Assembly (NCBI GenBank): GCA_013141435.1
Contig: JABFQZ010000027.1
Location: 31,115 to 95,114, forward strand
Reading direction: 5' to 3'
DNA from: Ferruginibacter sp.
Lineage (GTDB): Bacteria; Bacteroidota; Bacteroidia; Chitinophagales; Chitinophagaceae
Length of the DNA: 64,000 nt
Positions 52,087 through 60,685 of this stretch are shown here, piece after piece; position 1 is the stretch's first letter; each line of letters starts with the position of its first letter. Below the pieces are notes generated by a model, which saw nothing but the letters and a program-made list of their open reading frames with translations, was not told the DNA's origin and searched no databases. The translations under genes were made by a program, and so were the position numbers.

Positions 52087-53649
52087 ATGATACAGGTTGG
52101 AGATAGAAAACTAACATTAAACGATTTTTCGGATATATTATTTAAAGAAAAAGAGGTTGTTTTAGATAAAACGGCAGTAGAAACAGTAGATACAAGTTTT
52201 AGGTTTTTACAAAGTTTTTCGTCTAATAAACTTATTTATGGCATTAATACTGGCTTTGGGCCAATGGCACAGTATAAAGTAAGCGAAGAAAACTTATTGG
52301 AATTACAATACAACCTAATACGTAGTCACAGCTCTGGAGCAGGCAATTTAATGAGCCCATTATTGGTAAAAGCATTAATGATAGCAAGGCTTAATAGCCT
52401 TATGCAAGCATATTCTGGTGTACATATAGAGGTGGTAGAACTTTTAAAAGAACTTATAAATAAAGATGTGGCGCCATGTATTTTTGAACATGGTGGCGTA
52501 GGTGCAAGTGGCGATTTGGTACAACTTGCACACCTTGGCTTAGTGCTTATTGGCGAAGGCGAAGTAATATACGAAGGTGCAATACTACCTACGGCTGATG
52601 TATTTGCAAGGTTAGGTATAAAGCCACTTACCATACATATTAGGGAAGGATTGGCTATACTTAATGGCACATCTGCTATGACAGGTATAGGAATGATAAA
52701 TATCATACAAGCACAAAAACTTTTAGAATGGTCGGTATTATTATCGGCAATGATAAATGAAGTAGTAGAGGCTTTTGACGATCATTTTTCGTACGAACTA
52801 AATATTGTAAAACACCACAATGGGCAAAATAAAATAGCGGCACAATTAAGAGAAATACTTAGCGATAGTAAAATGATACGCAGCCGTACCGAGCATTTGT
52901 ACAACCCCGATAACCTTAACCAAGAAGTATTTGAAGATAAAGTACAAGAATACTACTCCTTACGTTGTGTAACACAAGTATTAGGGCCAATTTATGATAC
53001 AATCGTAAACGCCGAAAAAGTAGTGGTAAACGAATTGAATTCAGTAAATGATAACCCTATTATTGATCATAAAAATCAAAATATTTTTCATGGCGGTAAT
53101 TTTCATGGCGATTATGTTTCCTTAGAAATGGATAAATTAAAAATTGCCATTACCAAACTCTCTATGCTATCTGAAAGGCAGTTAAATTATCTTTTAAATA
53201 CTAAACTAAACCAAAAATTTCCACAATTTTTAAACCTTGGTGTTTTAGGATTTAATTTTGGTATGCAGGGTATGCAATTTACTGCTACATCTACCACCGC
53301 CGAAAACCAAACCTTATCTTTTCCTATGTATGTGCATAGCATACCAAACAACAACGATAATCAGGATATTGTAAGCATGGGATGTAATGCTGCTTTAATA
53401 ACCAAAAAAGTTATCGATAATTCTTTTGAGGTATTGAGCATACAAATGATGACCGTATTGCAAGCTATAGATTTTTTAGAATGTACCGATAGATTATCGG
53501 CAAAAACAAAAACAATTTACACCGAAATAAGAAATATTTTTCCTAAATTTATTGATGATAAACCAAAGTATAAAGACCTAGAAAATATAAAAAAATATTT
53601 TGAAAAAGCCGACCCAGTTATTTCATTTAAACTTGGGAGTTTGCGATAG
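52087..53649 (+). CDS. HAL/PAL/TAL-family ammonia-lyase, probably tyrosine ammonia-lyase
   Basis: This 520-residue enzyme has the self-forming MIO cofactor from Ala140-Ser141-Gly142 in FEHGGVGASGDLVQLAHLGL. Substrate and catalytic regions include YGINTGFGPMAQYKVS and NLIRSHSSGAGN (selectivity residues Ser80-His81). NDNPIIDHKNQNIFHGGNFHGDY and MYVHSIPNNNDNQDIVSMG are also present. From memory, these match the Flavobacterium johnsoniae tyrosine ammonia-lyase, which makes p-coumarate. Ser-His at the selectivity site alone would suggest histidine, but the F. johnsoniae enzyme has the same pair. The product would be the aromatic starter for flexirubin-type pigment, consistent with the KAS/FabG/ACP genes 5 kb away. 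No hut genes are nearby. Confidence 0.88.
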   Translation: MIQVGDRKLTLNDFSDILFKEKEVVLDKTAVETVDTSFRFLQSFSSNKLIYGINTGFGPMAQYKVSEENLLELQYNLIRSHSSGAGNLMSPLLVKALMIARLNSLMQAYSGVHIEVVELLKELINKDVAPCIFEHGGVGASGDLVQLAHLGLVLIGEGEVIYEGAILPTADVFARLGIKPLTIHIREGLAILNGTSAMTGIGMINIIQAQKLLEWSVLLSAMINEVVEAFDDHFSYELNIVKHHNGQNKIAAQLREILSDSKMIRSRTEHLYNPDNLNQEVFEDKVQEYYSLRCVTQVLGPIYDTIVNAEKVVVNELNSVNDNPIIDHKNQNIFHGGNFHGDYVSLEMDKLKIAITKLSMLSERQLNYLLNTKLNQKFPQFLNLGVLGFNFGMQGMQFTATSTTAENQTLSFPMYVHSIPNNNDNQDIVSMGCNAALITKKVIDNSFEVLSIQMMTVLQAIDFLECTDRLSAKTKTIYTEIRNIFPKFIDDKPKYKDLENIKKYFEKADPVISFKLGSLR

Positions 53650-53703
53650 TACAGAGTGATGAATTATCTATAAAAATATTTTATTAAAAAAAATGAAATT
53701 CAT

Positions 53704-53734
53704 AAAAAGAGGCTGCCTTTTTTGAGACAACCTC
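53704..53734 (-). terminator. Minus-strand terminator after the Cys-rich peptide gene
   Basis: On the minus strand GAGGTTGTC pairs with GGCAGCCTC over nine positions using two G-U pairs, followed by five T (53708-53704). On the plus strand those two positions would be C-A mismatches, so it works for minus-strand transcripts. It lies 29 bp after the peptide stop and marks the left edge of the accessory cassette. Confidence 0.82.
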
Positions 53735-53762
53735 ATGTTAATTCTAATGATAAATTAACAAT

Positions 53763-53990
53763 CTAAAAATTTGCATCTTCTTCTTGACCAAAAGCAGCTC
53801 CTGTGCAATCTTTTGGAGCAGCTGTTGCCCCTGAACTACAAGTATAGTGTGAAATTTCGCCACCAGCACTATAAACACCCACGCACACACCATTGCAAGG
53901 CTTATCGCCTTGAGGACAGCTTGCATTTGTTGAAATTGCAGAGGCGCTGATAACAACTGCAAGAATACATATTGATAACATTTTTTTCAT
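53763..53990 (-). CDS. Secreted Cys-rich peptide (75 aa)
   Basis: The precursor has a signal peptide (MKKMLSICILAVVISASAIS) probably cut near TNA-S24. The mature ~50 residues carry Cys at 25, 32, 36, 51 and 62 with Gly/Ser/Ala spacers (CPQGDKPCNGVCVGVYSAGG), ending in acidic EEDANF. The odd number of Cys is unusual for a fully disulfide-bonded peptide. Small exported Cys-containing peptides next to beta-propeller lipoproteins are known in Bacteroidota (for example the NVEALA family), but this one lacks that motif. It lies 117 bp downstream of the outer-membrane protein gene and before a strong terminator. Function unknown; a secreted effector, signal or substrate of the neighbouring proteins is possible. 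Confidence 0.75.
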   Translation of the reverse strand: MKKMLSICILAVVISASAISTNASCPQGDKPCNGVCVGVYSAGGEISHYTCSSGATAAPKDCTGAAFGQEEDANF

Positions 53991-54107
53991 AACATTTTTG
54001 TTTTATTTTAATAAAAAATTGTTTAAGAACACAATTTAATGAAGTAGTTATGATATAAATATTATTATTTGTTATAGTTTATATGGATTTGAAATTTAAT
54101 ATTCTAT

Positions 54108-56444
54108 CTATTGTGCTCGTTGCATTTCGCCAGAAATTTCTGTGCTTTTTTTGATAGCCATTTTAGAAATTTTTATATCAGAAAACCTGTAGGATAGCCT
54201 AATTTTTAATAATCGATATGGTTCAGTAGTATTTGTAAATACCTCAAATTCTTTTGACTTGGTGAAATTTAATCTGTTTCTATTTTTTAATAAAAATTGA
54301 TCTGCTATAAAAGTGATTGCAAGTTTTTTCTTGAAAAGTTGATTGCTGTAGCTTAGGCCATACATTCTAGTACCTTGTGCATAACCTTGTCCATTTGTAG
54401 GATTTGTACTGAAGAATAATCTTAATGTTAATGTTCCTTTATTTTCGCCAAATTCAAAACGTATATTTGACTGGTTATTCAAAGTTACTCTGTCATATGC
54501 ACTATTAAATAATTTATTTCTATTTAGGTTTAGAAATGCACCTCCACTAGCGTCCACCCATATAGTTTTCGATAACTGTTTTTGATAGTTTACATTGTTT
54601 AAAAATCGATATGATTTTAACCCATTATTTGCAAAACTTTGTAAAATACTTGTGGTAGGATTTACTGTTCTAAAAAAATCATACTGGTCAAAAGCATATA
54701 CAATATTTACTCCATAAGAAAATGTAGATTTCTTACGCCTTACCCATTCTCCTCCTCCATTAAAATACTTACTTGGCCTCAATCTAACATTACCTACCTG
54801 TTGTTGTTGTGGGTCATTAAATACTTGCACGGTAGAAAGATAATCTATATTAGGCTTTAATAACTCAACAATAAAACTGTATCGCAACGAATTAATGCTG
54901 TTTAAAATTTTTCTATATCCAATTGTCAAATTAGGTACAAAAAATTGTTGTTTAGGTACACTACTATTTTTAATTACATATAATTCAGGAAAAAATGAAA
55001 CAGTTAGTCGTTTTGTTTTTGAAATATTATTTGCCCACCTTATATATGGGCGTAACGAGTATTGGTTTGTTGTGAAACTATCATTTTTATTGTACAATAA
55101 TTGCCCTAGTTCATTGTTGTTATTGTTAATAGTATATCTGTTAAAATCTAGTGTAAGGTCTCTATTGTAAATCTTAATGCCAAACTCTTTTTGATATTTT
55201 TGATTTCGAGTATCTTGTATATTATACTCTGCTACCCAGTATAATTCATTAGAAGGGGTTCGCACTGCAGCACTGTCTGTTTGCTTTGGAGTGTAGTACG
55301 CTAAGTTATTGCCTTTAGTTTCTATAGCATAGCTTGTAGCAGTGATTATGCTGAAAGTTAGCCCTTTCTTTTTTCTGAATATATAACTAAAATTGGCTCT
55401 TACATTTTCTTTCTTTAATTTATTAGTAATGCCAATTGTATTTAGTCCAGACTGATATATTGGCGTATATTTCGTACTATATGCTGTAGATTGAGCTGAG
55501 ACATTCAGTCCAAAATCTCTCAAACTATCTTTTCTAAAACCAATATCTATATTTGCATACTTAGTTTCAAATATGTACTTTGATTTTACATCTAATACTG
55601 AATGCAAAATATTATTATTAAACACCTCAGTTTTTCTATTACCTTTTTGATTGTCCTCGTCTCTACCAACATTCATGGATATATCGAAACGTTTACGTAA
55701 AAAAGTGGCTGAAGCTGATGTATTTATGTTATTACGTTGATCATAAAACAACACTGTATTAAAGCTGTTACCATAAATATTTGCTTCTAAGGTCAAAATA
55801 TTAATTATAGCGGCATAGCCTTGGTTTTTAATTTGTATAGGGATTTCTTCAATTAATTCTACTTTATAAACATCCTTACCTTTTACTATTCTTAAAATAG
55901 CTTCCCAATTATTTTCAATACCTTGCCGTTGCTTTCCATTTATTGTAAATAAAATTTTCCCATCTTGTCGATATGTTGGAACCGTTTGGTTATCATATCC
56001 ATTTATAAAAGGCAACCTTTGCAGTCCCATTAAAATTGATTTTTCTCTTAAAGAACTATCATTTTGAGGGTAATAATCAAAGCCTTGGGTATTTTCCGAT
56101 ATAACCTTTTTTTTTGACTTTACAACTACCGTTGCTAAGGCTGTTGCTCCAACTATTATGCTAGTATCGGAAAAAATTTTAAGACGTTTAAAACCATTTA
56201 TCAGTAAATCTGAAGTTATAAAATCTACCGTAAGTTCAGTTTTTAGTTTTACGTTTATAGCTTCATTTAAGTAGGCTTTTAATATTCTATTGCCTTGTGT
56301 TATTTGTACTTTACTTTTTTTTTCGTTACTTAATGTCGTATCTAAAATAAATTTAATAGTCCCCGAATCTTTATGCCCCTGACCAAATAAATTTACTGAA
56401 AGAAAAATTAGCAAATAGAAAATAATTATTTTATTTATTTTCAT
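54108..56444 (-). CDS. TonB-dependent-receptor-like outer-membrane protein
   Basis: This 778-residue protein has a signal peptide (MKINKIIIFYLLIFLSVNLF). A short N-terminal beta domain (about 25-110) stands in place of the usual carboxypeptidase-like domain. A plug-like region follows (about 110-220; VVVKSKKKVISENTQGFDYY, LQRLPFINGYDNQ, ILFTINGKQRQG, VYKVELIEEIP), then a barrel of alternating strands. I see no certain TonB box. Relatives (OMP_b-brl_3-type) are often paired with lipoproteins or peptide systems. It is 7 bp after the CxxC lipoprotein gene, so the two are probably co-translated. It could export or import the peptide encoded downstream; this is inference. Confidence 0.8.
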   Translation of the reverse strand: MKINKIIIFYLLIFLSVNLFGQGHKDSGTIKFILDTTLSNEKKSKVQITQGNRILKAYLNEAINVKLKTELTVDFITSDLLINGFKRLKIFSDTSIIVGATALATVVVKSKKKVISENTQGFDYYPQNDSSLREKSILMGLQRLPFINGYDNQTVPTYRQDGKILFTINGKQRQGIENNWEAILRIVKGKDVYKVELIEEIPIQIKNQGYAAIINILTLEANIYGNSFNTVLFYDQRNNINTSASATFLRKRFDISMNVGRDEDNQKGNRKTEVFNNNILHSVLDVKSKYIFETKYANIDIGFRKDSLRDFGLNVSAQSTAYSTKYTPIYQSGLNTIGITNKLKKENVRANFSYIFRKKKGLTFSIITATSYAIETKGNNLAYYTPKQTDSAAVRTPSNELYWVAEYNIQDTRNQKYQKEFGIKIYNRDLTLDFNRYTINNNNNELGQLLYNKNDSFTTNQYSLRPYIRWANNISKTKRLTVSFFPELYVIKNSSVPKQQFFVPNLTIGYRKILNSINSLRYSFIVELLKPNIDYLSTVQVFNDPQQQQVGNVRLRPSKYFNGGGEWVRRKKSTFSYGVNIVYAFDQYDFFRTVNPTTSILQSFANNGLKSYRFLNNVNYQKQLSKTIWVDASGGAFLNLNRNKLFNSAYDRVTLNNQSNIRFEFGENKGTLTLRLFFSTNPTNGQGYAQGTRMYGLSYSNQLFKKKLAITFIADQFLLKNRNRLNFTKSKEFEVFTNTTEPYRLLKIRLSYRFSDIKISKMAIKKSTEISGEMQRAQ

Positions 56445-56451
56445 AGACGTA

Positions 56452-56862
56452 TTAGGGTTTAAATGATTTTTTTACTTTAAGGAGCCCATTTTCTTTGAAT
56501 AATAGCAAAGGATAAATTTCATTATATTTAGTGGGGTAATTAAAAAGGTTTGCTGTGTCTAAAATAACATTTTTATGCTTTATAAAATCGATTCCAAATC
56601 TATTTTTAAACAATTTAACAGATTTTATTTTGGTAAATAAAAAGTATTTATTGGGATTGGTTACATTGTTTAATGCTAGCGTTTCAATATCTGAAATACA
56701 ACCTGTGCAACCACTACCAGGAATTATATAAAGATTGTCTTTGTTTTTTAATGAATCTAATTGTTTGAATTTTTTTATACATTCTAAATTATCTTTTCGC
56801 TTGCAACTTCCGAGAAGTAATACTATCGAGAGCGAATAAATCAAAATTAATGTGTTCTTCAT
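56452..56862 (-). CDS. Lipoprotein with CxxC motif (136 aa)
   Basis: A lipobox LLLGSC at Cys20 marks a lipoprotein. The mature part has a Cys28 and a redox-like Cys52-Thr-Gly-Cys55 in IIPGSGCTGCISDIET, then a mixed alpha/beta tail reminiscent of the thioredoxin fold (ending YPLLLFKENGLLKVKK). If redox-active, it could oxidise or isomerise thiols of the secreted Cys peptide. The start is at ATG 56862, 74 bp inside the preceding DUF4221 gene; no later in-frame start would keep the lipobox, so the overlap appears real. It is short for thioredoxin-like enzymes. Confidence 0.72.
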   Translation of the reverse strand: MKNTLILIYSLSIVLLLGSCKRKDNLECIKKFKQLDSLKNKDNLYIIPGSGCTGCISDIETLALNNVTNPNKYFLFTKIKSVKLFKNRFGIDFIKHKNVILDTANLFNYPTKYNEIYPLLLFKENGLLKVKKSFKP

Positions 56863-57949
56863 TTTTTGTATCTTTTAATTTTTGAATTAATAACCCTTTT
56901 GGATGAACTAAATATATGGAGTTTGAGTATAAACTTCCATCAATTTGAGTAAATCCTAAATATTTAAATGTAGTATCGTATACTAATATTTGTTTGGCAA
57001 GGTTTCCAATACTATTTTCATTTTTTGTAGGAATCGGTTTGTATAGAATTCTGTAATAGACATTTCGGTATTTGTCAAATATGATAGCATGAAAACTGTA
57101 TTGCTTAAAAAAATGTCTAGCAATATCAATTTGTTTTTTATCTAAGTCATTCATAGTGCCAACTGGCGCAACTACACTATCAATGTTTGGAAAACAATTA
57201 ATATATCTAGTACTATTAGTTAATACATTGAATACAGCTAACTGGCTTGTTGCCGGAAAAGAAATTGCCATCAAGCTATCACCTACGGTTGTGCCATAAA
57301 CCATTCTCAAATAAGTTCCTCCCCAATTTTTCCCATCATATGATTTTGGATAATTCACATAAAAAATTTTCTCCTTAATATTACTTGCACATAATACGAA
57401 CCTAGCATCATTCATATGATAATTGCCTTCCATTAAAGCAAACCCTAAGGAATGAACAATACTATCTTTTATTAGCAAGGGCTGAATAGTAGATACCAAA
57501 GGATTATCAGTGATAATTTTTCTAAGATTGTTGTCTTCTGTTTTAGCTAGCAGAAAGCTATCTATTAAAATTCCATTTGACTTAAATACAAATCCTTTTT
57601 TAAATTTATTTTGCACAGCAAAAATTTTTTCTTTTTGAATCCAAATAGCAGAAAACTCTTGTCTTTTCCCAAATCTCTGACAGTTAAAAATTGTATTCGT
57701 AATTTGATTTGTGTTGATATTAATTTTTGTTATCAAATTAGCGTCAACATTACATATATATACAAACGTATCAATTAAATAAATATTTTCAGAGTTTGGT
57801 ATTGTCAACGAATCTAAATCAAGCTGAAGGGAATCAATAATTTTTAGAACCCCCTCGTTTGGCAATTTTAATATTGGTAGTTTTTGTTCCTGATTTTTGC
57901 AAGATTGAGCAAAGATGTTTAATGCCAATAAAAAAGTAGTTAATTTCAT
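56789..57949 (-). CDS. DUF4221-type beta-propeller lipoprotein
   Basis: This 386-residue lipoprotein (Cys17 in NIFAQSC) has a predicted six-bladed beta-propeller body: NSENIYLIDTFVYICNVDAN, KEKIFAVQNKFKKGFVFKSN, YLRMVYGTTVGDSLMAISF, and FDKYRNVYYRILYKPIP, the last being common to DUF4221 and BF3164-like proteins. It starts at ATG 57949; a TTG nine codons upstream is possible but would weaken the signal peptide. It is the first gene of the minus-strand cassette, divergent from the Xre gene. Surface ligand binding is plausible; the role is unknown. Its last 74 bp overlap the next gene. Confidence 0.78.
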   Translation of the reverse strand: MKLTTFLLALNIFAQSCKNQEQKLPILKLPNEGVLKIIDSLQLDLDSLTIPNSENIYLIDTFVYICNVDANLITKININTNQITNTIFNCQRFGKRQEFSAIWIQKEKIFAVQNKFKKGFVFKSNGILIDSFLLAKTEDNNLRKIITDNPLVSTIQPLLIKDSIVHSLGFALMEGNYHMNDARFVLCASNIKEKIFYVNYPKSYDGKNWGGTYLRMVYGTTVGDSLMAISFPATSQLAVFNVLTNSTRYINCFPNIDSVVAPVGTMNDLDKKQIDIARHFFKQYSFHAIIFDKYRNVYYRILYKPIPTKNENSIGNLAKQILVYDTTFKYLGFTQIDGSLYSNSIYLVHPKGLLIQKLKDTKNEEHINFDLFALDSITSRKLQAKR

Positions 57950-57980
57950 TTTATTATATTTTCGAATCAAACTCAAACAA

Positions 57981-58038
57981 ATCTCAAAAACAATTTCTGG
58001 AAAAACTATTTCTATTTGAGATACATATATTACATTTG
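57981..58038. promoter_or_regulatory. Divergent control region of the Xre/DUF4221 cassette
   Basis: An 8-bp inverted repeat ATCTCAAA (57981-57988) / TTTGAGAT (58015-58022) lies between the two divergent genes. TACATTTG (58031-58038) fits the -7 element of the Xre gene, 19 bp before its ATG. An Xre dimer binding the repeat could control both directions. Confidence 0.5.
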
Positions 58039-58057
58039 GTTATAAAATAAGTTAAAT

Positions 58058-58390
58058 ATGAATTTTGGAAAGAAGTTGAAAGATATTAGACAATCGAATA
58101 ATTTAAGCCAAGAGGATATGGGTGAAATATTATTTACCACACAAGGAAATATTAGTCAGTATGAAACCAATGCACGTAAACCCTCAATTGATCAAATAAA
58201 AATATTAGTGGAACGGTTTAATTTAGATGCAAACTGGTTACTTTCAAATAACGAAGATCAGATTGTGAATTTTTATGACCAAAGTACTTGCAATATTGCT
58301 GCTTTAAAAACTGAAAATTATTACTCAATTTCATCTGATAAAATTGCAGATATTGAAAATAAGCTAGACTTAATTATTTCTAAATTGTAG
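58058..58390 (+). CDS. Xre-family transcriptional regulator
   Basis: This 110-residue protein has an N-terminal Cro/C1-type helix-turn-helix (about 5-60: FGKKLKDIRQSNNLSQEDMG, then TTQGNISQYETNARKPSIDQ). The C-terminal half (NFYDQSTCNIAALKTENYY ... IENKLDLIISKL) ends in a short coiled coil for dimerisation. It diverges from the lipoprotein/outer-membrane cassette and most likely controls it. No peptidase or sensor domain is fused. Regulators of this type are often found with mobile or accessory genes. Confidence 0.9.
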   Translation: MNFGKKLKDIRQSNNLSQEDMGEILFTTQGNISQYETNARKPSIDQIKILVERFNLDANWLLSNNEDQIVNFYDQSTCNIAALKTENYYSISSDKIADIENKLDLIISKL

Positions 58391-58709
58391 AATTTTGTAG
58401 CTAATTTCTCTATTTAATAGAGAAAACGTAGTTGTACAAAATACTCATTGTTTCGTGAAGTCAAGAGCCGCTACTTTTTTTAATCTATTGTGTTTTGCTT
58501 GTGTAAAATTTTGCACTTCTAATATTAATTAAAAAAGGTAAGAATAGATTGAGTTGCGAGCAAATAGCCGATTGTAATGAAAGAGATGCAGAATTGTAAA
58601 ATTGCATAAAAAAACTGATGTTTAAAATAAAAGTAAAATAGCAGAATTTAAAAAAAACAACACTGTAATAGTCTTATTTAATTACATTTGAAAAAATAAT
58701 TCATAACCT
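58391..58709. other. 319-bp gap between the Xre gene and the pigment operon
   Basis: It holds a perfect 9-bp hairpin TTTCTCTAT-TTA-ATAGAGAAA (58405-58425), 15 bp after the Xre stop, probably its terminator although no T run follows. It also holds a GC-richer patch around 58456-58475 (GAAGTCAAGAGCCGCTAC) and the promoter of the FabG gene. No gene is seen. This is the right edge of the accessory cassette. Confidence 0.5.
58683..58690 (+). promoter_or_regulatory. Promoter -7 element of the FabG/KAS/ACP operon
   Basis: TACATTTG fits TAnnTTTG, 19 bp before the ATG at 58710. Confidence 0.5.
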
Positions 58710-59438
58710 ATGAAATTTGCTTTGGTTACAGGAGGCTCAAGAGGAATTGGAAGAGCAGTTTGTTTACAGCTAGCCGATATGGGCTACAATATTTTAATAA
58801 ATTATAAAGCCAACGAAAAAGAGGCTAACAATACCAAAATACTTATAGAAGAAAAAGGATTGTTAGCCGAAATAATACAATTTGATGTAGCCGATAGAGC
58901 ACAAGTACAAACCGTACTTACTGCTTGGATAGAAACCAATACAGATAAAACTATTGAAGTATTGGTAAACAATGCTGGTATTAGAGAAGATGCTTTAATG
59001 ATGTGGATGAAAGATGAGCAGTGGGACAATGTTTTAAATACAAGCCTTGGTGGATTTTTTGCGGTAACTAGAGTTGTTGTAAACAGTATGTTAATGAAAA
59101 AATATGGTAGAATTATCAATATTGTTTCTTTATCTGGCCTTAAAGGATTGCCTGGGCAAACAAACTATAGTGCTGCAAAAGCAGGTGTAATAGGAGCTAC
59201 AAAAGCTTTGGCACAAGAAATAGGGCGAAAAGGAATTACTGTAAATGCCGTAGCACCAGGCTTTATAAAAACAGATATGACAGGCGATTTAAACGAAGCC
59301 GAATTAAAAAACATTATACCACTAAAACGATTTGGCTTGCCCGAAGAAGTGGCACACACTGTAGGCTTTTTGGCATCTAAAGGTGCAGCTTATATAACTG
59401 GCGAAGTAATATCGGTAAATGGAGGTTTGTATTCGTAA
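58710..59438 (+). CDS. 3-oxoacyl-ACP reductase (FabG-like SDR)
   Basis: This 242-residue short-chain reductase has the NADPH motif ALVTGGSRGIGRAVC, NNAG in VLVNNAGIRED, catalytic Ser in IVSLSGLKG and Tyr-x3-Lys in TNYSAAKAG, and the late VAPGFIKTDM. It reduces the beta-keto group after each elongation. It is the first gene of an operon with a KAS, an ACP and an acyltransferase. Because the general fatty-acid genes would not be expected beside a tyrosine ammonia-lyase, a dedicated role in aryl polyene/flexirubin synthesis is likely. Confidence 0.93.
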   Translation: MKFALVTGGSRGIGRAVCLQLADMGYNILINYKANEKEANNTKILIEEKGLLAEIIQFDVADRAQVQTVLTAWIETNTDKTIEVLVNNAGIREDALMMWMKDEQWDNVLNTSLGGFFAVTRVVVNSMLMKKYGRIINIVSLSGLKGLPGQTNYSAAKAGVIGATKALAQEIGRKGITVNAVAPGFIKTDMTGDLNEAELKNIIPLKRFGLPEEVAHTVGFLASKGAAYITGEVISVNGGLYS

Positions 59439-59453
59439 AATTACTAAATAAAA

Positions 59454-60674
59454 ATGAACAGAGTTGTAATAACAGGTATGGGCATTTACTCTTGTATAGG
59501 CAAAAACCTACAAGAGGTAAAAGATTCTTTGCGCAAAGGTAAATCGGGTATTGTACTTGATCCTATTCGCAAAGAATATGGTTACCGCTCTGGCCTTACC
59601 GGATTTGTAGAACGGCCAGAACTAAAAGGCGTTTTGGATAGAAGAGCCAGAATAATGCTGCCAGAGCAGGGCGAATATGCATATATGGCTACTGCAGAAG
59701 CTTTACAACAAGCAGGTATAGATGAAGATTATATTTTGCAAAACGAAATTGGTATTTTATACGGCAATGATAGTTGTGGTAAATCGGTAATAGAATCTAA
59801 CGATATTATTAGAGCAAAAAAAGATACCACATTGGTAGGTTCGGGTGCAGTTTTTCAAACCATGAACTCTACCATTACCATGAATTTGGCTACAATTTTT
59901 AAATTGAGAGGCATAAATTTTACCATAAGTGCAGCCTGTGCTAGTGGCTCACACTCTATAGGGCTTGGTTATCATTTTATAAAAACTGGTTTACAAGATT
60001 GTATTGTATGCGGTGGCGGACAAGAAGTAAACCATTTGGCAATGGGTACTTTCGATGCACTTTCTGCTTTTTCGGTAAGAGAAAATGACCCAACAAAAGC
60101 ATCAAGACCTTTTGATAGAGATAGAGATGGACTTATACCAAGTGGCGGTGGAGCAACTGTAATTTTAGAAAGTTTAGAATCTGCACTAAAAAGAGGAGCA
60201 ACCATTTTAGCCGAAGTAGTAGGTTATGGCTTTTCATCAAACGGGGCTCATATTTCTAACCCTACTGTAGAAGGTCCGAGCAGATCGTTGTTTAGAGCAT
60301 TAAAAGATGCTGGCTTACAGCCAAAAGATATAGACTATATTAATGCACATGCCACATCTACACCAGCAGGCGATGCAAGCGAAGCAAAAGCAATTCATGA
60401 AATTTTTGGTGAACACAAACCTTTCGTAAGTTCCACAAAATCAATGACTGGGCATGAGTGTTGGATGGCTGGAGCTAGCGAAATAGTGTATTCGATGCTT
60501 ATGATGCAAAACGATTTTGTAGCTCCAAATATTAATTTTGAAAACCCCGACGAAGACTCTGCAAAATTAAATATTGCAAAAACTACTATCGAAAAAAATA
60601 TAAATGTATTTTTGTCGAACTCCTTTGGGTTTGGCGGTACCAACTCATCGTTGATAGTAAAAAAATATTCGTAA
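59454..60674 (+). CDS. Beta-ketoacyl-ACP synthase (KAS I/II type)
   Basis: This 406-residue condensing enzyme has the nucleophile Cys162 in SAACASGSHSIG, the first His in NAHATSTPAGD, and the second in KSMTGHECWMAGASE. The ending NSFGFGGTNSSL is typical of FabB/FabF. It elongates an acyl or aryl chain with malonyl-ACP. It starts 15 bp after the FabG gene. The genome's housekeeping FabF is presumably elsewhere; this copy looks pathway-specific from its neighbours. Confidence 0.94.
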   Translation: MNRVVITGMGIYSCIGKNLQEVKDSLRKGKSGIVLDPIRKEYGYRSGLTGFVERPELKGVLDRRARIMLPEQGEYAYMATAEALQQAGIDEDYILQNEIGILYGNDSCGKSVIESNDIIRAKKDTTLVGSGAVFQTMNSTITMNLATIFKLRGINFTISAACASGSHSIGLGYHFIKTGLQDCIVCGGGQEVNHLAMGTFDALSAFSVRENDPTKASRPFDRDRDGLIPSGGGATVILESLESALKRGATILAEVVGYGFSSNGAHISNPTVEGPSRSLFRALKDAGLQPKDIDYINAHATSTPAGDASEAKAIHEIFGEHKPFVSSTKSMTGHECWMAGASEIVYSMLMMQNDFVAPNINFENPDEDSAKLNIAKTTIEKNINVFLSNSFGFGGTNSSLIVKKYS

Positions 60675-60685
60675 AAACAAGTATA

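Noticed and set aside
52087..53649. Histidine ammonia-lyase (hutH) as the assignment
   Set aside because: Ser-His at the selectivity site would fit, but no hut genes are near, the sequence recalls the F. johnsoniae tyrosine enzyme, and the KAS/ACP operon lies close.
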